This document shows positions 17,571 through 26,164 of a stretch of 64,000 nucleotides of DNA, piece by piece. Under the pieces are notes generated by a model. That model was not told where the DNA came from. It ran no database searches and saw nothing but the letters and a program-made list of their open reading frames with translations. Made by a program: the position numbers and the translations under genes. This stretch comes from UBA1930 sp943368475. GTDB lineage: Bacteria; Bacteroidota; Bacteroidia; Chitinophagales; Chitinophagaceae. Position 1 is the first letter of the stretch. Every line of letters begins with the position of its first letter. Where the stretch lies: assembly GCA_943368475.1 (NCBI GenBank), contig CALRLF020000001.1, forward strand, positions 62,001 through 126,000, written 5' to 3'.

Positions 17571-18902
17571 TTATTCTGCCAATTGTGGCTTTATGGTAAT
17601 CTTAATTTTATTAATTCTGTTACGCTCAACTTCTAATACAGTAAATTCAAAATCGCCACAAGGTACAACCTGAGCAGCATGTGGTATAACACCTGCAATT
17701 TCTAAAACCAATCCTGCTACTGAATCACTCTCCCCTTTAACAGCATCAAAAGTATCTATGGGTAATTGCATAAACTTGCATACATCGTTAATCATCACTT
17801 TGCCTTCAAACACATAATTATTGTCATCAAGTTTCTTGTACCCCAAATCTTCTTCATCAAATTCATCGGTAATTTCTCCAATTACTTCTTCTAAAATGTC
17901 TTCCATAGTAACAATGCCACTTGTACCTCCAAACTCATCTACCACAACAGCAAAATGTATTCTTTTACTTTGAAATTCTTGTAATAAATCTTCAATCATT
18001 TTTTGTTCATGTACAAAATATGGCTGACGCATGATGCTATGCCAATCAAACTCTGGTGCATGTTCTAAATAAGGAATTAAGTCTTTACTATGAATCATAC
18101 CCACCACTTCATCTAAATCTTCTTTATACACTGGTAATCGGCTGTAATGTAGTTCACCCACAAGTTTCAGCATTTCTTCAAAGCTGGTTTCATAATCAAT
18201 ACCATGCACATCAAGCCTCGTTTTCATAACCTGCTTAACGGTAGTATTACCAAATTTTAAAATACCTTTCAGTATATTTTTCTCATTTTCATTAGAGCCT
18301 GTATGTGTTATATCTATCGCATGATATAATTCTTCATGCGTATTTACGCCACTTCCCTTATTGGCTAATTTTCTTTCTATAATATCACTGTATTTAACCA
18401 GCCAACTACTCATTCTTCTAAATAAATAATCTACTATTTCTACAACTGGTGCAACATCTTTTGCAAAACGAATATTATTTTGTGTAGCCATTACCTTGGG
18501 CATTACCTCACCAAATAATACCAATATAGATGTTACAATAATTACCTTAATTACAAACTCTACCCATTCTAAAGTGGCATTAAACTTAATTAAATCATCC
18601 ATCAATAAATTACTGATAATGATGATAGCAATGTTTACAAAACTGTTGGCAATTAAAAGTGATCCCAACAAAGTTTTAGGGTTATCGAGTAAATCTACAA
18701 TGCGTTTATAAGCAGGTTGCTGCTTGGTTTTAAGCGTATTAATATCTTTATAAGTAAGAGAAAAAAATGCAACTTCTGCACCACTCAGCATAAAAGAAAA
18801 AAGCAATAGGCACAGCAATAAAACAATTAGCACTGTGGTGCCCTGGGTGTTTATAATTGCCCCTAATTTATTTTGAAATAATAAGACCGAATGATAATCC
18901 AA
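17571..18902 (-). CDS. gldE: Gliding motility-associated protein GldE (CNNM/CorC family)
   Basis: A 443-residue membrane protein of the DUF21-CBS-CorC family, called GldE when next to gldD. The N-terminal third has about four membrane segments (TVLIVLLLCLLLFSFMLSG; FVNIAIIIISNLL; FVIKVIIVTSILVLFGEV). Two CBS repeats follow (around VKQVMKTRLDVHGI and VGMIHSKDLIPYL...VVVDEFGGTSGIVTMEDILEE), then a C-terminal transporter-associated domain. Related proteins are linked to Mg2+ transport. The start is TTG; no ATG lies before the first membrane helix. It is followed directly by gldD. Confidence 0.9.
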   Translation of the reverse strand: MDYHSVLLFQNKLGAIINTQGTTVLIVLLLCLLLFSFMLSGAEVAFFSLTYKDINTLKTKQQPAYKRIVDLLDNPKTLLGSLLIANSFVNIAIIIISNLLMDDLIKFNATLEWVEFVIKVIIVTSILVLFGEVMPKVMATQNNIRFAKDVAPVVEIVDYLFRRMSSWLVKYSDIIERKLANKGSGVNTHEELYHAIDITHTGSNENEKNILKGILKFGNTTVKQVMKTRLDVHGIDYETSFEEMLKLVGELHYSRLPVYKEDLDEVVGMIHSKDLIPYLEHAPEFDWHSIMRQPYFVHEQKMIEDLLQEFQSKRIHFAVVVDEFGGTSGIVTMEDILEEVIGEITDEFDEEDLGYKKLDDNNYVFEGKVMINDVCKFMQLPIDTFDAVKGESDSVAGLVLEIAGVIPHAAQVVPCGDFEFTVLEVERNRINKIKITIKPQLAE

Positions 18903-18987
18903 AGCAGTGTTTTTTAATGAACAATTACAATGCTGCTAAAACAACATTGAATATATCGTAATGGCGAAAGTACCTAATCATTACGTA

Positions 18988-19416
18988 TTAAAATGGCAAT
19001 GTTTCCCCAGGCTCTCCTAATGGTGGCAAATCATCTCCATTAAAACCTTCCATGCCAGCATCTGTTATTGGTCCATGACCATCTCCACGTTTTTCAAGCA
19101 TAATTAAATTATCGCCAACTACCTCAGTTGCAAATTTTTTGTTTCCTTCTTTATCTTCCCAACTTCTGGTTCTTAACCTTCCTTCAATATAAACTAAGCT
19201 GCCTTTGTGCAAATATTTGCTAGCTAAATCGGCCAAGCCTCTCCATAAAACAACTGTATGCCATTCGGTTTGGCTAATTAATTTTCCATTTCGGTCTTTA
19301 TGAGTTTCAGTTGTTGCCAACGGAAATTTTGCAACGCCAATGTCACCGTCTAAATAATCCATGTGTGGGTCTTTTCCTAAGTTGCCAATCAGCATGACTT
19401 TGTTTACACCTCTCAT
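18988..19416 (-). CDS. ssb: Single-stranded DNA-binding protein
   Basis: OB-fold protein that coats single-stranded DNA during replication and repair. The 142-residue product opens with MRGVNKVMLIGNLGKDPHM and carries TEWHTVVLWRGLADLASKYLHKGSLVYIEGRL, all classical SSB segments. The C-terminal tail is short and ends in GETLPF, an acidic/proline-rich version of the usual partner-binding tip (often DDLPF). It lies between mutY and gldE on the same strand, the typical Bacteroidota order. Confidence 0.95.
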   Translation of the reverse strand: MRGVNKVMLIGNLGKDPHMDYLDGDIGVAKFPLATTETHKDRNGKLISQTEWHTVVLWRGLADLASKYLHKGSLVYIEGRLRTRSWEDKEGNKKFATEVVGDNLIMLEKRGDGHGPITDAGMEGFNGDDLPPLGEPGETLPF

Positions 19417-19581
19417 AAAAATTAATTTTTGTGGCTAATAATATTTTGCTACTCCTAAAATAATTTGTTTTGGCAAACAAATCAAAGAATTATAAAAATT
19501 TATTCTTTTAAAAAGGATAGTTAGGCCAATAGCCGAATTTATACAAGTGTTGGCTGCAACAATTGAAACTACTATTACATC

Positions 19582-20667
19582 TTAAAATAAATTTGCCTGA
19601 ATTTCTTTTTGCTCTAAAAACTGATTAATAAATTTTGGAAATGCCAATTGATTAAGTTGCTGCACAGGTTGCCACTGATATTTTTGTAGCATTACAGGCA
19701 CATTATTCAACTCAATTTTAATGAATTGTCCTTTAATTTTTTGGTGCGTTAATTGCTGACTTGCTGGTGCAGTAACCAGTTGTATAGATGCTTTTTTTAT
19801 GGCAAATTGTTCGTTAAGCCATTCTTGCACCAAAGGGGCTGTCCAAATTAATGCCTCTTCATTTTCAACTGCATAAAATTCGAACAGGTTTTGCCATATA
19901 TCGTTACCCGTGCGTTTGTTTACCAAAACATGATTATTGTGGTAGAATATAAAGTAACTAATCCAGCGTGTTTTTTTAGTAAGTACTTTTTCTTTTACAG
20001 GTAATTTATTTACAATAGCATTCTCATAAGCTTCACAATATTTGTTTAGTACACATTTACCACATTGTGGTAATGCAGGTTTACAAACAGTTGCTCCAAA
20101 ATCCATAATTGCCTGATTAAAATTTCCAGGTTCTTTTCTATCCAAAACAGCTGAAGCCAGTTCGCTAAAAAGTTGTTTCCCTTTAGTGCTATCCGTGGGT
20201 GTATAATCTCCAAAAAATCTTGCCAAAACCCTGAAAACATTGCCATCTACAACGGCATACGGTAAATTAAATGCAAAAGATGCAATAGCAGCTGCAGTGT
20301 ATGGACCAACCCCTTTTAATTCCAATAACAACTCATAGTTAGTAGGAAAAATACCATTTTGTTTTTCTACAACTTGCCTTGCGGTAAATAGTAAATTTTT
20401 GCATCTATTATAGTAACCTAGACCTTCCCATAATTTAAAAACAGTTTCGTCTTTAGCTTTTGCTAAATGTTGAATGGTTGGATAATGTTGTATAAATTTT
20501 TCATAGTATGCCCAACCCTGCTCTACCCTAGTTTGTTGTAAAATAATTTCACTTAACCAAATTTTATAGGGGTCTTTAATACCCTTCCAAGGCATCACTC
20601 TTTTATTATCCTGCTTATGCCAAAGCATTAGCAGCTGCGTAAACTTTTTATATTTTTCAGTATGCAT
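19582..20667 (-). CDS. mutY: A/G-specific adenine glycosylase MutY
   Basis: Base-excision repair glycosylase that removes adenine mispaired with 8-oxoguanine. The sequence shows the catalytic Glu region SEIILQQTRVEQG, the helix-hairpin-helix LLELKGVGPYTAAAIASFAF with VVDGNVFRVLARF, and the 4Fe-4S ligands in the CX6CX2CX5C pattern (around VCKPALPQCGKC). The C-terminal NUDIX-like domain that reads 8-oxoG is present. I use the ATG at 20667 (MHTEKYKKF); TTG codons upstream could extend it by three residues. It is divergent from HU. Confidence 0.95.
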   Translation of the reverse strand: MHTEKYKKFTQLLMLWHKQDNKRVMPWKGIKDPYKIWLSEIILQQTRVEQGWAYYEKFIQHYPTIQHLAKAKDETVFKLWEGLGYYNRCKNLLFTARQVVEKQNGIFPTNYELLLELKGVGPYTAAAIASFAFNLPYAVVDGNVFRVLARFFGDYTPTDSTKGKQLFSELASAVLDRKEPGNFNQAIMDFGATVCKPALPQCGKCVLNKYCEAYENAIVNKLPVKEKVLTKKTRWISYFIFYHNNHVLVNKRTGNDIWQNLFEFYAVENEEALIWTAPLVQEWLNEQFAIKKASIQLVTAPASQQLTHQKIKGQFIKIELNNVPVMLQKYQWQPVQQLNQLAFPKFINQFLEQKEIQANLF

Positions 20668-20862
20668 TAACAACAAAAAAAAATAATTACTAGCACAAAA
20701 CGTAATTAATCTGTAAAACGTTTAATACAATTGTTTGTTCAACAACTTAGCATTCAACAAATAAGGCTTAAAAAAAACAATAAAATTCTTGCTTATACCA
20801 AATACTTTGTTTTACTTTATTAACGTTTTACGATTGCTCTACTTAATGAAAACATTTTTACA

Positions 20863-21153
20863 ATGAGAAAATCAGACCTTATCACTAACATTTCTGAGAA
20901 GACAGGAATTCCAAAAGTTGATGTATTAGTTACCATTGAAACCATGATTAAAGAGGTGAAAGAAAGTCTTTCTGCAGGACAAAACATTTACATCCGAGGT
21001 TTTGGAAGTTTTATTACAAAAAAAAGAGCTGCTAAAATTGGTAGAAATATCAAAAAAAATACAGCTGTTCATATTCCCGAACATTATATCCCAGCATTTA
21101 AGCCTGCAAAAGAATTTGTTGCAGAAGTTAAAAGCAAACACTTGCCACAGTAA
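20863..21153 (+). CDS. HU family DNA-binding protein
   Basis: Small nucleoid protein that binds and bends DNA as a dimer. The 96-residue sequence has the two N-terminal helices (MRKSDLITNISEKTGIPKVDV), the GFGSF turn, the beta-arm region GRNIKKNTAVHIPEHYIPAFKP and the C-terminal helix. The HU/IHF family is certain; HU versus IHF subtype is not specified. It is followed 22 bp later by a TPR protein, a conserved pairing in the phylum. Confidence 0.95.
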   Translation: MRKSDLITNISEKTGIPKVDVLVTIETMIKEVKESLSAGQNIYIRGFGSFITKKRAAKIGRNIKKNTAVHIPEHYIPAFKPAKEFVAEVKSKHLPQ

Positions 21154-21175
21154 CTTCGCTGCAAATATTTACTAA

Positions 21176-22036
21176 GTGAAAATCAAGCAACTCATTGTAG
21201 TTGGTGGCAGTTTATTGCTATTTACGGCACTATTTTTCTTTGGAAAAACGGTTCCACCAAAAGATAAAAAGACTGAAGCTGCACAACAAGACAATCATTC
21301 CGAAAGTGAGGCCTTCAATTTTACTGAACTCTTGTCTAAAGCCAAAGAAAAGCTTAACAACAACCAGTTACAATATATTACTGCATTAGAAAATAGTGTG
21401 GTTAGAGGCGATGTTAAAGAACAGCAATTGCATGTTTTTCATCAGTTGGCAAAATTTTGGAAAGACAGTGCCAAAATTTTTGAACCCTACGCTTATTATA
21501 CTGCAGAAGCAGCAAAGTTGGATAATTCGGAAAAAAGCCTCACATTTGCCGCCCAGTTGTTTATAGATAACCTTTTTGATGAAGGTAATCCTGCCATGCA
21601 AACATGGTTGGCAAACAACGGGAAAGTTCTTTTAGAAAAAGCTTTATCCATTAATCCAAACAACGATAGCAGTAAAGTTGGTTTAGGTGCTTGCTTTATA
21701 TTAGGTAATATTTCGAACCAGCCAATGCAAGGCATATTACCAGTAAAAGCAATTGCCGATAAAAACCCCGATAACCTTTATGCTCAGTGGGTTTTAGGAT
21801 TAGGTGGCAAAAAAAGTGGGCAGTACGACAAAGCAATTGAGCGTTTTGGAATCATTGTAAAAAAAGAACCAAAAAACTTAGGAGCAATGCTGCATTTAGC
21901 TGAATGCTACGACCTAAAAGGCGATAAAGCAGATGCTATAAAATGGTATCAAATGGTACAAACCATTATACCAAACCCAGAAGCTAAAAAAGAATTACAA
22001 AAAAGAATTGACCTGCTGAATAGCAGTAAACAATAA
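21176..22036 (+). CDS. Membrane-anchored TPR protein
   Basis: A 286-residue protein of unknown role. It starts with GTG and has one N-terminal membrane helix (QLIVVGGSLLLFTALFFFG), then a charged linker and tetratricopeptide-type helices toward the C-terminus, clearest in LYAQWVLGLGGKKSGQYDKAIERFGIIVKKEP and NLGAMLHLAECYDLKGDKADAIKWYQ. It probably acts as a periplasmic scaffold. It is placed between HU and a ribosomal-type small protein, a stable neighbourhood across Bacteroidota, but no function follows from that. Confidence 0.82.
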   Translation: MKIKQLIVVGGSLLLFTALFFFGKTVPPKDKKTEAAQQDNHSESEAFNFTELLSKAKEKLNNNQLQYITALENSVVRGDVKEQQLHVFHQLAKFWKDSAKIFEPYAYYTAEAAKLDNSEKSLTFAAQLFIDNLFDEGNPAMQTWLANNGKVLLEKALSINPNNDSSKVGLGACFILGNISNQPMQGILPVKAIADKNPDNLYAQWVLGLGGKKSGQYDKAIERFGIIVKKEPKNLGAMLHLAECYDLKGDKADAIKWYQMVQTIIPNPEAKKELQKRIDLLNSSKQ

Positions 22037-22046
22037 AAAATTCTTC

Positions 22047-22064
22047 TTTTCGGCCTGCCGAAAA
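22047..22064. other. Perfect hairpin in the leader of the 31-residue basic protein gene
   Basis: TTTTCGGC (22047-22054) and GCCGAAAA (22057-22064) form an 18-base palindrome, 10 bases after the TPR stop and 49 bases before the next ATG. It is followed by purines, not a T run, so it does not look like a terminator on this strand. It may be a processing site or leader structure. Confidence 0.4.
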
Positions 22065-22113
22065 AGAGATTTTGAGAACAATATTTTTTTAACAGATAAA
22101 ATTACTTGGAGTT

Positions 22114-22209
22114 ATGCCTTGTGGTAAAAAGAGAAAGCGTCATAAAATCGCTACGCACAAACGTAAAAAACGTTTAAGAAAAAATCGTCATAAGAAAAAG
22201 AACAAATAG
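22114..22209 (+). CDS. AURKAIP1/COX24-domain small basic protein (probable ribosomal protein)
   Basis: A 31-residue, strongly basic protein beginning MPCGKKRKRHKIATHKRKKR. The KRKRH...HKRKKRLRKNRHKKK pattern matches the AURKAIP1/COX24 domain, whose mitochondrial and mycobacterial members (mS38, bS22) are small-subunit ribosomal proteins. Bacteroidota genomes carry this protein in the same place, between the HU-TPR genes and RNase G. GGAG lies at 22108-22111, two bases before the ATG: a short but real Shine-Dalgarno-like match, unusual here. Its size makes it easy to miss. Ribosome membership is inferred from the family. Confidence 0.88.
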   Translation: MPCGKKRKRHKIATHKRKKRLRKNRHKKKNK

Positions 22210-22254
22210 TTCTTATAAATGATTGTAAGGCTGTAAAAAGCCCTTATTTGTATA

Positions 22255-22292
22255 AACTTGCTGAAGGTTTCTGTACTTTCAGCAAGTTTTTT
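22255..22292 (+). terminator. Rho-independent terminator of the HU-TPR-small protein unit
   Basis: AACTTGCTGAA (22255-22265) pairs with TTCAGCAAGTT (22278-22288), followed by a T run to 22292. Confidence 0.8.
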
Positions 22293-22449
22293 ACAAATAA
22301 AAAACACTCAATAGTATTTGCCATACTTCTTCACGCTGCAACTTTACCTTTCCTTCTTCCTTATTTCCTTGGCAATTACTTAGCAGTGGTATTGATAATA
22401 CCTGAATAATTCGGGTTGTGATTGTGTATTTAAAAAGTTGCAAATTTTT

Positions 22450-23997
22450 GTGAATAAAGAATTAATAATTAATGTAGGCCCAACAGGCGTAGAAATTGCA
22501 TTGTTGGAGGATAAAAAATTGGTTGAACTACACAACGATATAGCAGATGCTAATTTTGGTGTTGGTGATTTATATTTAGGTAAAGTAAAAAAATTGATTC
22601 CTGGTTTAAATGCAGCATTTGTTGATGTTGGATTTGAAAAGGATGCTTTTTTACATTATACCGATTTATCTCCATTTGCAAAGTCTATTTTAAAGTTTAC
22701 TCAATTGGCTATGGGTGCCAACTCAACCCCTTTTGATTTTTCCAAGTTTGAAATTGAACCTGAAATTGTAAAAACTGGAAAAATTAATGAGGTATTAAAT
22801 GGTAAGCCCAATGTATTGGTGCAAATTTTAAAAGAACCAATTGCTGCAAAAGGTCCAAGATTAAGTTGTGAACTAAGCTTACCTGGTCGTTTTGTTGTGG
22901 TGACACCATTTAATGAAATTGTGGCTGTTTCAAAGAAAATTCATTCGGCCGATGAAAGAAAAAGGTTGCATAAAATTGTAGAAGCCATTCGACCTAAAAA
23001 CTTTGGTGTAATTGTACGAACAGCCGCCGAAGGCAAAAGTTCTCAGGAATTACATCAAGATATGTTGGATTTGGTACAAACCTGGAACACTATTCAAAAT
23101 AATATCAAAGGTGCCGAGGCTCCTGCCAAAATATTGAGTGAACAAACCAAAACCACCAGTATTTTAAGGGATTTACTCACTGTAGATTTTAATAAAATTG
23201 TTGTAAACGATAAAAATATTTACAACGATACCAAGAATTATATTCAAAAAATTGCTCCTGAAAAAGCCGAAATTGTTAGTTATTTAAACAATGGAACACC
23301 TTTATTTGATCAATTTGGCATTACCAAACAGGTAAAAGGTGCTTTTGGAAAAACTGTTAACTTAAATAGTGGTGCTTATTTGATTATTGAGCACACCGAA
23401 GCCCTGCATGTAATTGATGTAAACAGTGGTTACAAAAGCGTAAGCAATAACCAAGAAGAAAATGCTTTGCAAACAAACCTCGAAGCAGCCGAAGAAATAG
23501 CTCGTCAATTGCGTTTAAGAGACATTGGAGGCATTATTGTGGTAGACTTCATAGATATGAAGCTGCCAGATAATAGACGCAAATTACAAGAAGCTATGGA
23601 CGAATTTATGAAATGGGACAGAGCCAAACATGCTGTTTTACCTATTTCTAAGTTTGGATTGATGCAAATTACCCGTCAGAGAATGCGACCAGAGGTAAAT
23701 ATTATTACCACAGAAAACTGCCCAAGTTGTGGAGGAACTGGCAAAATAAGCAGTAGTTTATTGTTGGAAGATGAAATTGAAAAAAGATTGGTTTATTTGG
23801 CTACGCATGGTCACAAAAAACTCACTTTGTCGGTGCACCCAATTGTTTATTCTCATATCACCAAGGGCTTCTTTACGTCGATTGCTAAAAAATGGAAACG
23901 CAAGCATAAAATAAAGCTTCAATTGCTTTCTAACACCAGTTACGGGCTTGTAGAATTCCATTTTTACGATCATAACGACGAAGAAATAAAGTTCTAA
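22450..23997 (+). CDS. rng: Ribonuclease G (Rne/Rng family)
   Basis: Endoribonuclease that matures rRNA and begins mRNA decay. An S1 domain occupies residues ~30-120 (GDLYLGKVKKLIPGLNAAFVDVGFEKDAFLHYTDL). The catalytic core shows HVIDVNSGY, IARQLRLRDIGGIIVVDFIDM (metal-binding Asp residues), QITRQRMRP and the Zn-link CPSCGGTG. At about 515 residues it lacks the long scaffold of RNase E. I choose the GTG at 22450 (MNKELIINVG, the usual family start); a TTG at 22438 would add four residues. Confidence 0.95.
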   Translation: MNKELIINVGPTGVEIALLEDKKLVELHNDIADANFGVGDLYLGKVKKLIPGLNAAFVDVGFEKDAFLHYTDLSPFAKSILKFTQLAMGANSTPFDFSKFEIEPEIVKTGKINEVLNGKPNVLVQILKEPIAAKGPRLSCELSLPGRFVVVTPFNEIVAVSKKIHSADERKRLHKIVEAIRPKNFGVIVRTAAEGKSSQELHQDMLDLVQTWNTIQNNIKGAEAPAKILSEQTKTTSILRDLLTVDFNKIVVNDKNIYNDTKNYIQKIAPEKAEIVSYLNNGTPLFDQFGITKQVKGAFGKTVNLNSGAYLIIEHTEALHVIDVNSGYKSVSNNQEENALQTNLEAAEEIARQLRLRDIGGIIVVDFIDMKLPDNRRKLQEAMDEFMKWDRAKHAVLPISKFGLMQITRQRMRPEVNIITTENCPSCGGTGKISSSLLLEDEIEKRLVYLATHGHKKLTLSVHPIVYSHITKGFFTSIAKKWKRKHKIKLQLLSNTSYGLVEFHFYDHNDEEIKF

Positions 23998-24014
23998 AGC
24001 AATCAAAATAATTT

Positions 24015-24043
24015 AAAAAGCATTGATTATCAATGCTTTTTTT
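24015..24043 (+). terminator. Rho-independent terminator of rng
   Basis: AAAGCATTGAT (24017-24027) / ATCAATGCTTT (24029-24039) with a T run to 24043, 20 bp after the rng stop. Confidence 0.78.
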
Positions 24044-24142
24044 AGTTTATAGGTACGTTAATTTTTGAAAACCTCTCGATTTTAAAAATAAACTACGTAA
24101 CCATTCGTAGAATACAAAGTTTTTCACAAACTGAAAAAAATA

Positions 24143-24173
24143 TTTTGCAATGTGCTTCAAAATTGTAATTTAG
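24143..24173 (+). promoter_or_regulatory. Orphan promoter candidate (TTTTG-N18-TAATTTAG)
   Basis: TTTTG at 24143-24147 and TAATTTAG at 24166-24173 (one mismatch to TAnnTTTG) are 18 bases apart, a good fit to the Bacteroidota -33/-7 promoter. No gene follows; instead a strong hairpin with a T run begins 30 bases downstream. Confidence 0.4.
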
Positions 24174-24178
24174 CAATA

Positions 24179-24229
24179 GAATTTAATGGGTTAGTAAGTA
24201 AGAGGGTTAGCAGAAATGCTAACCCTTTT
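24179..24229 (+). ncRNA. Candidate short orphan transcript ending in a GAAA-loop hairpin
   Basis: The end is a near-ideal terminator: AGGGTTAGCA (24203-24212), loop GAAA, TGCTAACCCT (24217-24226), then T residues to 24229. With the promoter candidate upstream, the transcript would be about 50 nt. GGGTTAG occurs twice (24188-24194 and 24204-24210), but its complement CTAACCC only once (24219-24225), so two mutually exclusive stems are possible. No coding potential is seen. The remaining 257 bases to radA hold no other clear element except a repeat-like patch near 24382-24410. Confidence 0.4.
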
Positions 24230-24381
24230 ATGTTTTTAGAACTGTTTTTTTTATTCAAAATAAACAACTTGTTTTAGCTAGTTTAAACTACTTTTTTGTT
24301 GCTGTTTTACTTCATTTTTTCTATAACAACTTTACTCAATTTTCATTACCGAAAAAATGTTTTTTATAATACTGGTCATTA

Positions 24382-24412
24382 ATGATTTGTAGTACAAGTG
24401 TGCGACGCAACA
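24382..24412 (+). repeat. Short dispersed-repeat fragment before radA
   Basis: The 31 bases share the beginning AATGATTTGT and the core TGTGCGAC with the longer element at 31319-31425, which has a hairpin inserted between those two words. This supports a small intergenic repeat family, present here as a short form. Confidence 0.35.
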
Positions 24413-24486
24413 GGTGTTCAATTTTTATTCATCAGCTGGTTATATAAATCTCTTTCTTCTTTGTTTGTGAAGTTTATCTTTACGTT

Positions 24487-25854
24487 ATGGCGAAAACGAA
24501 AACATCTTTTTTTTGTAGCAACTGTGGTTTTGAAAGTGCAAAATGGTTGGGCAAATGTTCGGCTTGTAATCAATGGAACACATTTGTTGAAGAAGTAATT
24601 GATAAAGGCAACAATAAAGAAAATTGGAAAGGTTATGCAGATGATAAAAAAAGTAACAAGGTTGTTGCATTGCAAGATGTAAGCATTACCGAAGAAAGAA
24701 GAATTGTTACTGATGATGCTGAGTTAAACAGAGTTTTAGGTGGTGGCATTGTGCCAGGAAGTATTGTTTTAATTGCTGGTGAACCTGGTATTGGTAAGAG
24801 TACTTTGTTTTTACAACATGGGTTAATGATGAAAAATTTGGTGGTGTTATATATAAGTGGCGAAGAGAGTGAACAGCAAATAAAAATGCGTGCCGATAGA
24901 TTAAAACAAAAGAACGATAATTTTTACTTACTCACTGAAACCAGCACCCAGACTATATTTCAGGAGATTAAGAAACTGAAACCTCAGTTGGTAATTGTAG
25001 ATAGTATTCAAACATTGCAAAGTAATTTGATTGACTCATCGGCAGGAAGTGTTTCACAAATCAGGGAAACCGCAGCCGAGTTTCAACGTTATGCTAAAGA
25101 AACCAACACACCTGTTTTTTTAATTGGTCACATTACTAAAGATGGTTCCATTGCTGGTCCAAAAATTTTGGAGCACATGGTAGATACTGTGTTGCAATTT
25201 GAAGGGGATAGAAATTATGTGTATCGTATTTTACGAACATTGAAAAACAGATTTGGCAGCACAGCAGAGTTAGGAATTTATGAAATGACTGGTGATGGAA
25301 TGCGTGTTGTAAGTAACCCAAGTGAAATACTAATTGCACAACGTGATGAACAATTAAGTGGTAGTGCCATTGCTGCAACTATTGAAGGAATGCGACCATT
25401 ATTAATTGAAGTGCAAGCATTGGTTACACAAAGTGTGTATGGAACACCACAACGAACTGTGAGTGGTTTTGATTTAAGAAGATTGCAATTGCTGTTGGCA
25501 GTTTTAGAAAAACGTGGTGGTTTTATGTTTGGCACAAAAGATGTTTTTATAAACATTGCAGGAGGATTAAAAGTAGAAGATCCATCGATAGATTTAGCAG
25601 TGATTTGTGCCTTACTTTCTAGCTATGAAGATGTGGCTTTATCGCAACATATTTGCTTTGCTGGAGAGGTGGGTTTGAATGGAGAAATTAGGGCTGTAAA
25701 CCGAGTTGAACAACGCATTGCCGAAGCTGAAAAATTGGGTTTTGAGAAAATTTTCATCAGCAAATTCAATAAAAAGAGCTTTAATCCGAAAAATTTTAAG
25801 GTAGAAGTTGTAATGGTGGGTCAGGTACATGAAGTTTATCAGGCTTTGTTCTAA
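24487..25854 (+). CDS. radA: DNA repair protein RadA
   Basis: RecA-like, Lon-related ATPase that promotes branch migration in recombination. The 455-residue product has an N-terminal C4 zinc finger (CSNCGFESAKWLGKCSAC), the ATPase core with Walker A GEPGIGKST (about residues 93-101), the RadA-specific KNRFGS motif (about 254), and a C-terminal Lon-protease-like domain (GGLKVEDPSIDLAVICALLSS) in which RadA lacks protease activity. Length and domain order are normal. The parD-like gene follows on the same strand after 58 bp. Confidence 0.97.
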   Translation: MAKTKTSFFCSNCGFESAKWLGKCSACNQWNTFVEEVIDKGNNKENWKGYADDKKSNKVVALQDVSITEERRIVTDDAELNRVLGGGIVPGSIVLIAGEPGIGKSTLFLQHGLMMKNLVVLYISGEESEQQIKMRADRLKQKNDNFYLLTETSTQTIFQEIKKLKPQLVIVDSIQTLQSNLIDSSAGSVSQIRETAAEFQRYAKETNTPVFLIGHITKDGSIAGPKILEHMVDTVLQFEGDRNYVYRILRTLKNRFGSTAELGIYEMTGDGMRVVSNPSEILIAQRDEQLSGSAIAATIEGMRPLLIEVQALVTQSVYGTPQRTVSGFDLRRLQLLLAVLEKRGGFMFGTKDVFINIAGGLKVEDPSIDLAVICALLSSYEDVALSQHICFAGEVGLNGEIRAVNRVEQRIAEAEKLGFEKIFISKFNKKSFNPKNFKVEVVMVGQVHEVYQALF

Positions 25855-25912
25855 AAAATTCAAAAACTTGGAGAATTACCAATTTTTGGTAACTTTAATC
25901 AAATTAATTTCA

Positions 25913-26164
25913 ATGGGACGTAATACCTCTGTATCATTAGGAAATCATTTTGAAGACTTTGTTGACGATAAAGTTTCTACAGGAAGATTTAAGAATGCTA
26001 GTGAAGTGATACGAGCAGGTCTTAGACTGCTTGAAGAAGAAGAAGCTAAAATAATAGCTCTCAAAAAAGCTATTACAGAAGGTATTGAAAGTGGTGTTGC
26101 TAAAAACTTAGATCTCAAAAAGCATCTAGAAAATTTAAAAGCTGCTAAAGGAACCAATGGCTAG
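25913..26164 (+). CDS. ParD-family antitoxin (toxin partner broken)
   Basis: An 83-residue type II antitoxin of the ParD/CopG (ribbon-helix-helix) group: NTSVSLGNHFEDFVDDKVSTGRFKNASEVIRAGLRLLEEEE is the DNA-binding and dimer region, and the C-terminal tail (EGIESGVAKNLDLKKHLENL) is the part that would wrap ParE. Start ATG at 25913; a longer frame upstream overlaps radA and lacks family similarity. Its stop overlaps the first codons of the parE remnant, the usual coupled arrangement. Because the toxin is internally deleted, the antitoxin is probably an orphan regulator. Confidence 0.88.
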   Translation: MGRNTSVSLGNHFEDFVDDKVSTGRFKNASEVIRAGLRLLEEEEAKIIALKKAITEGIESGVAKNLDLKKHLENLKAAKGTNG

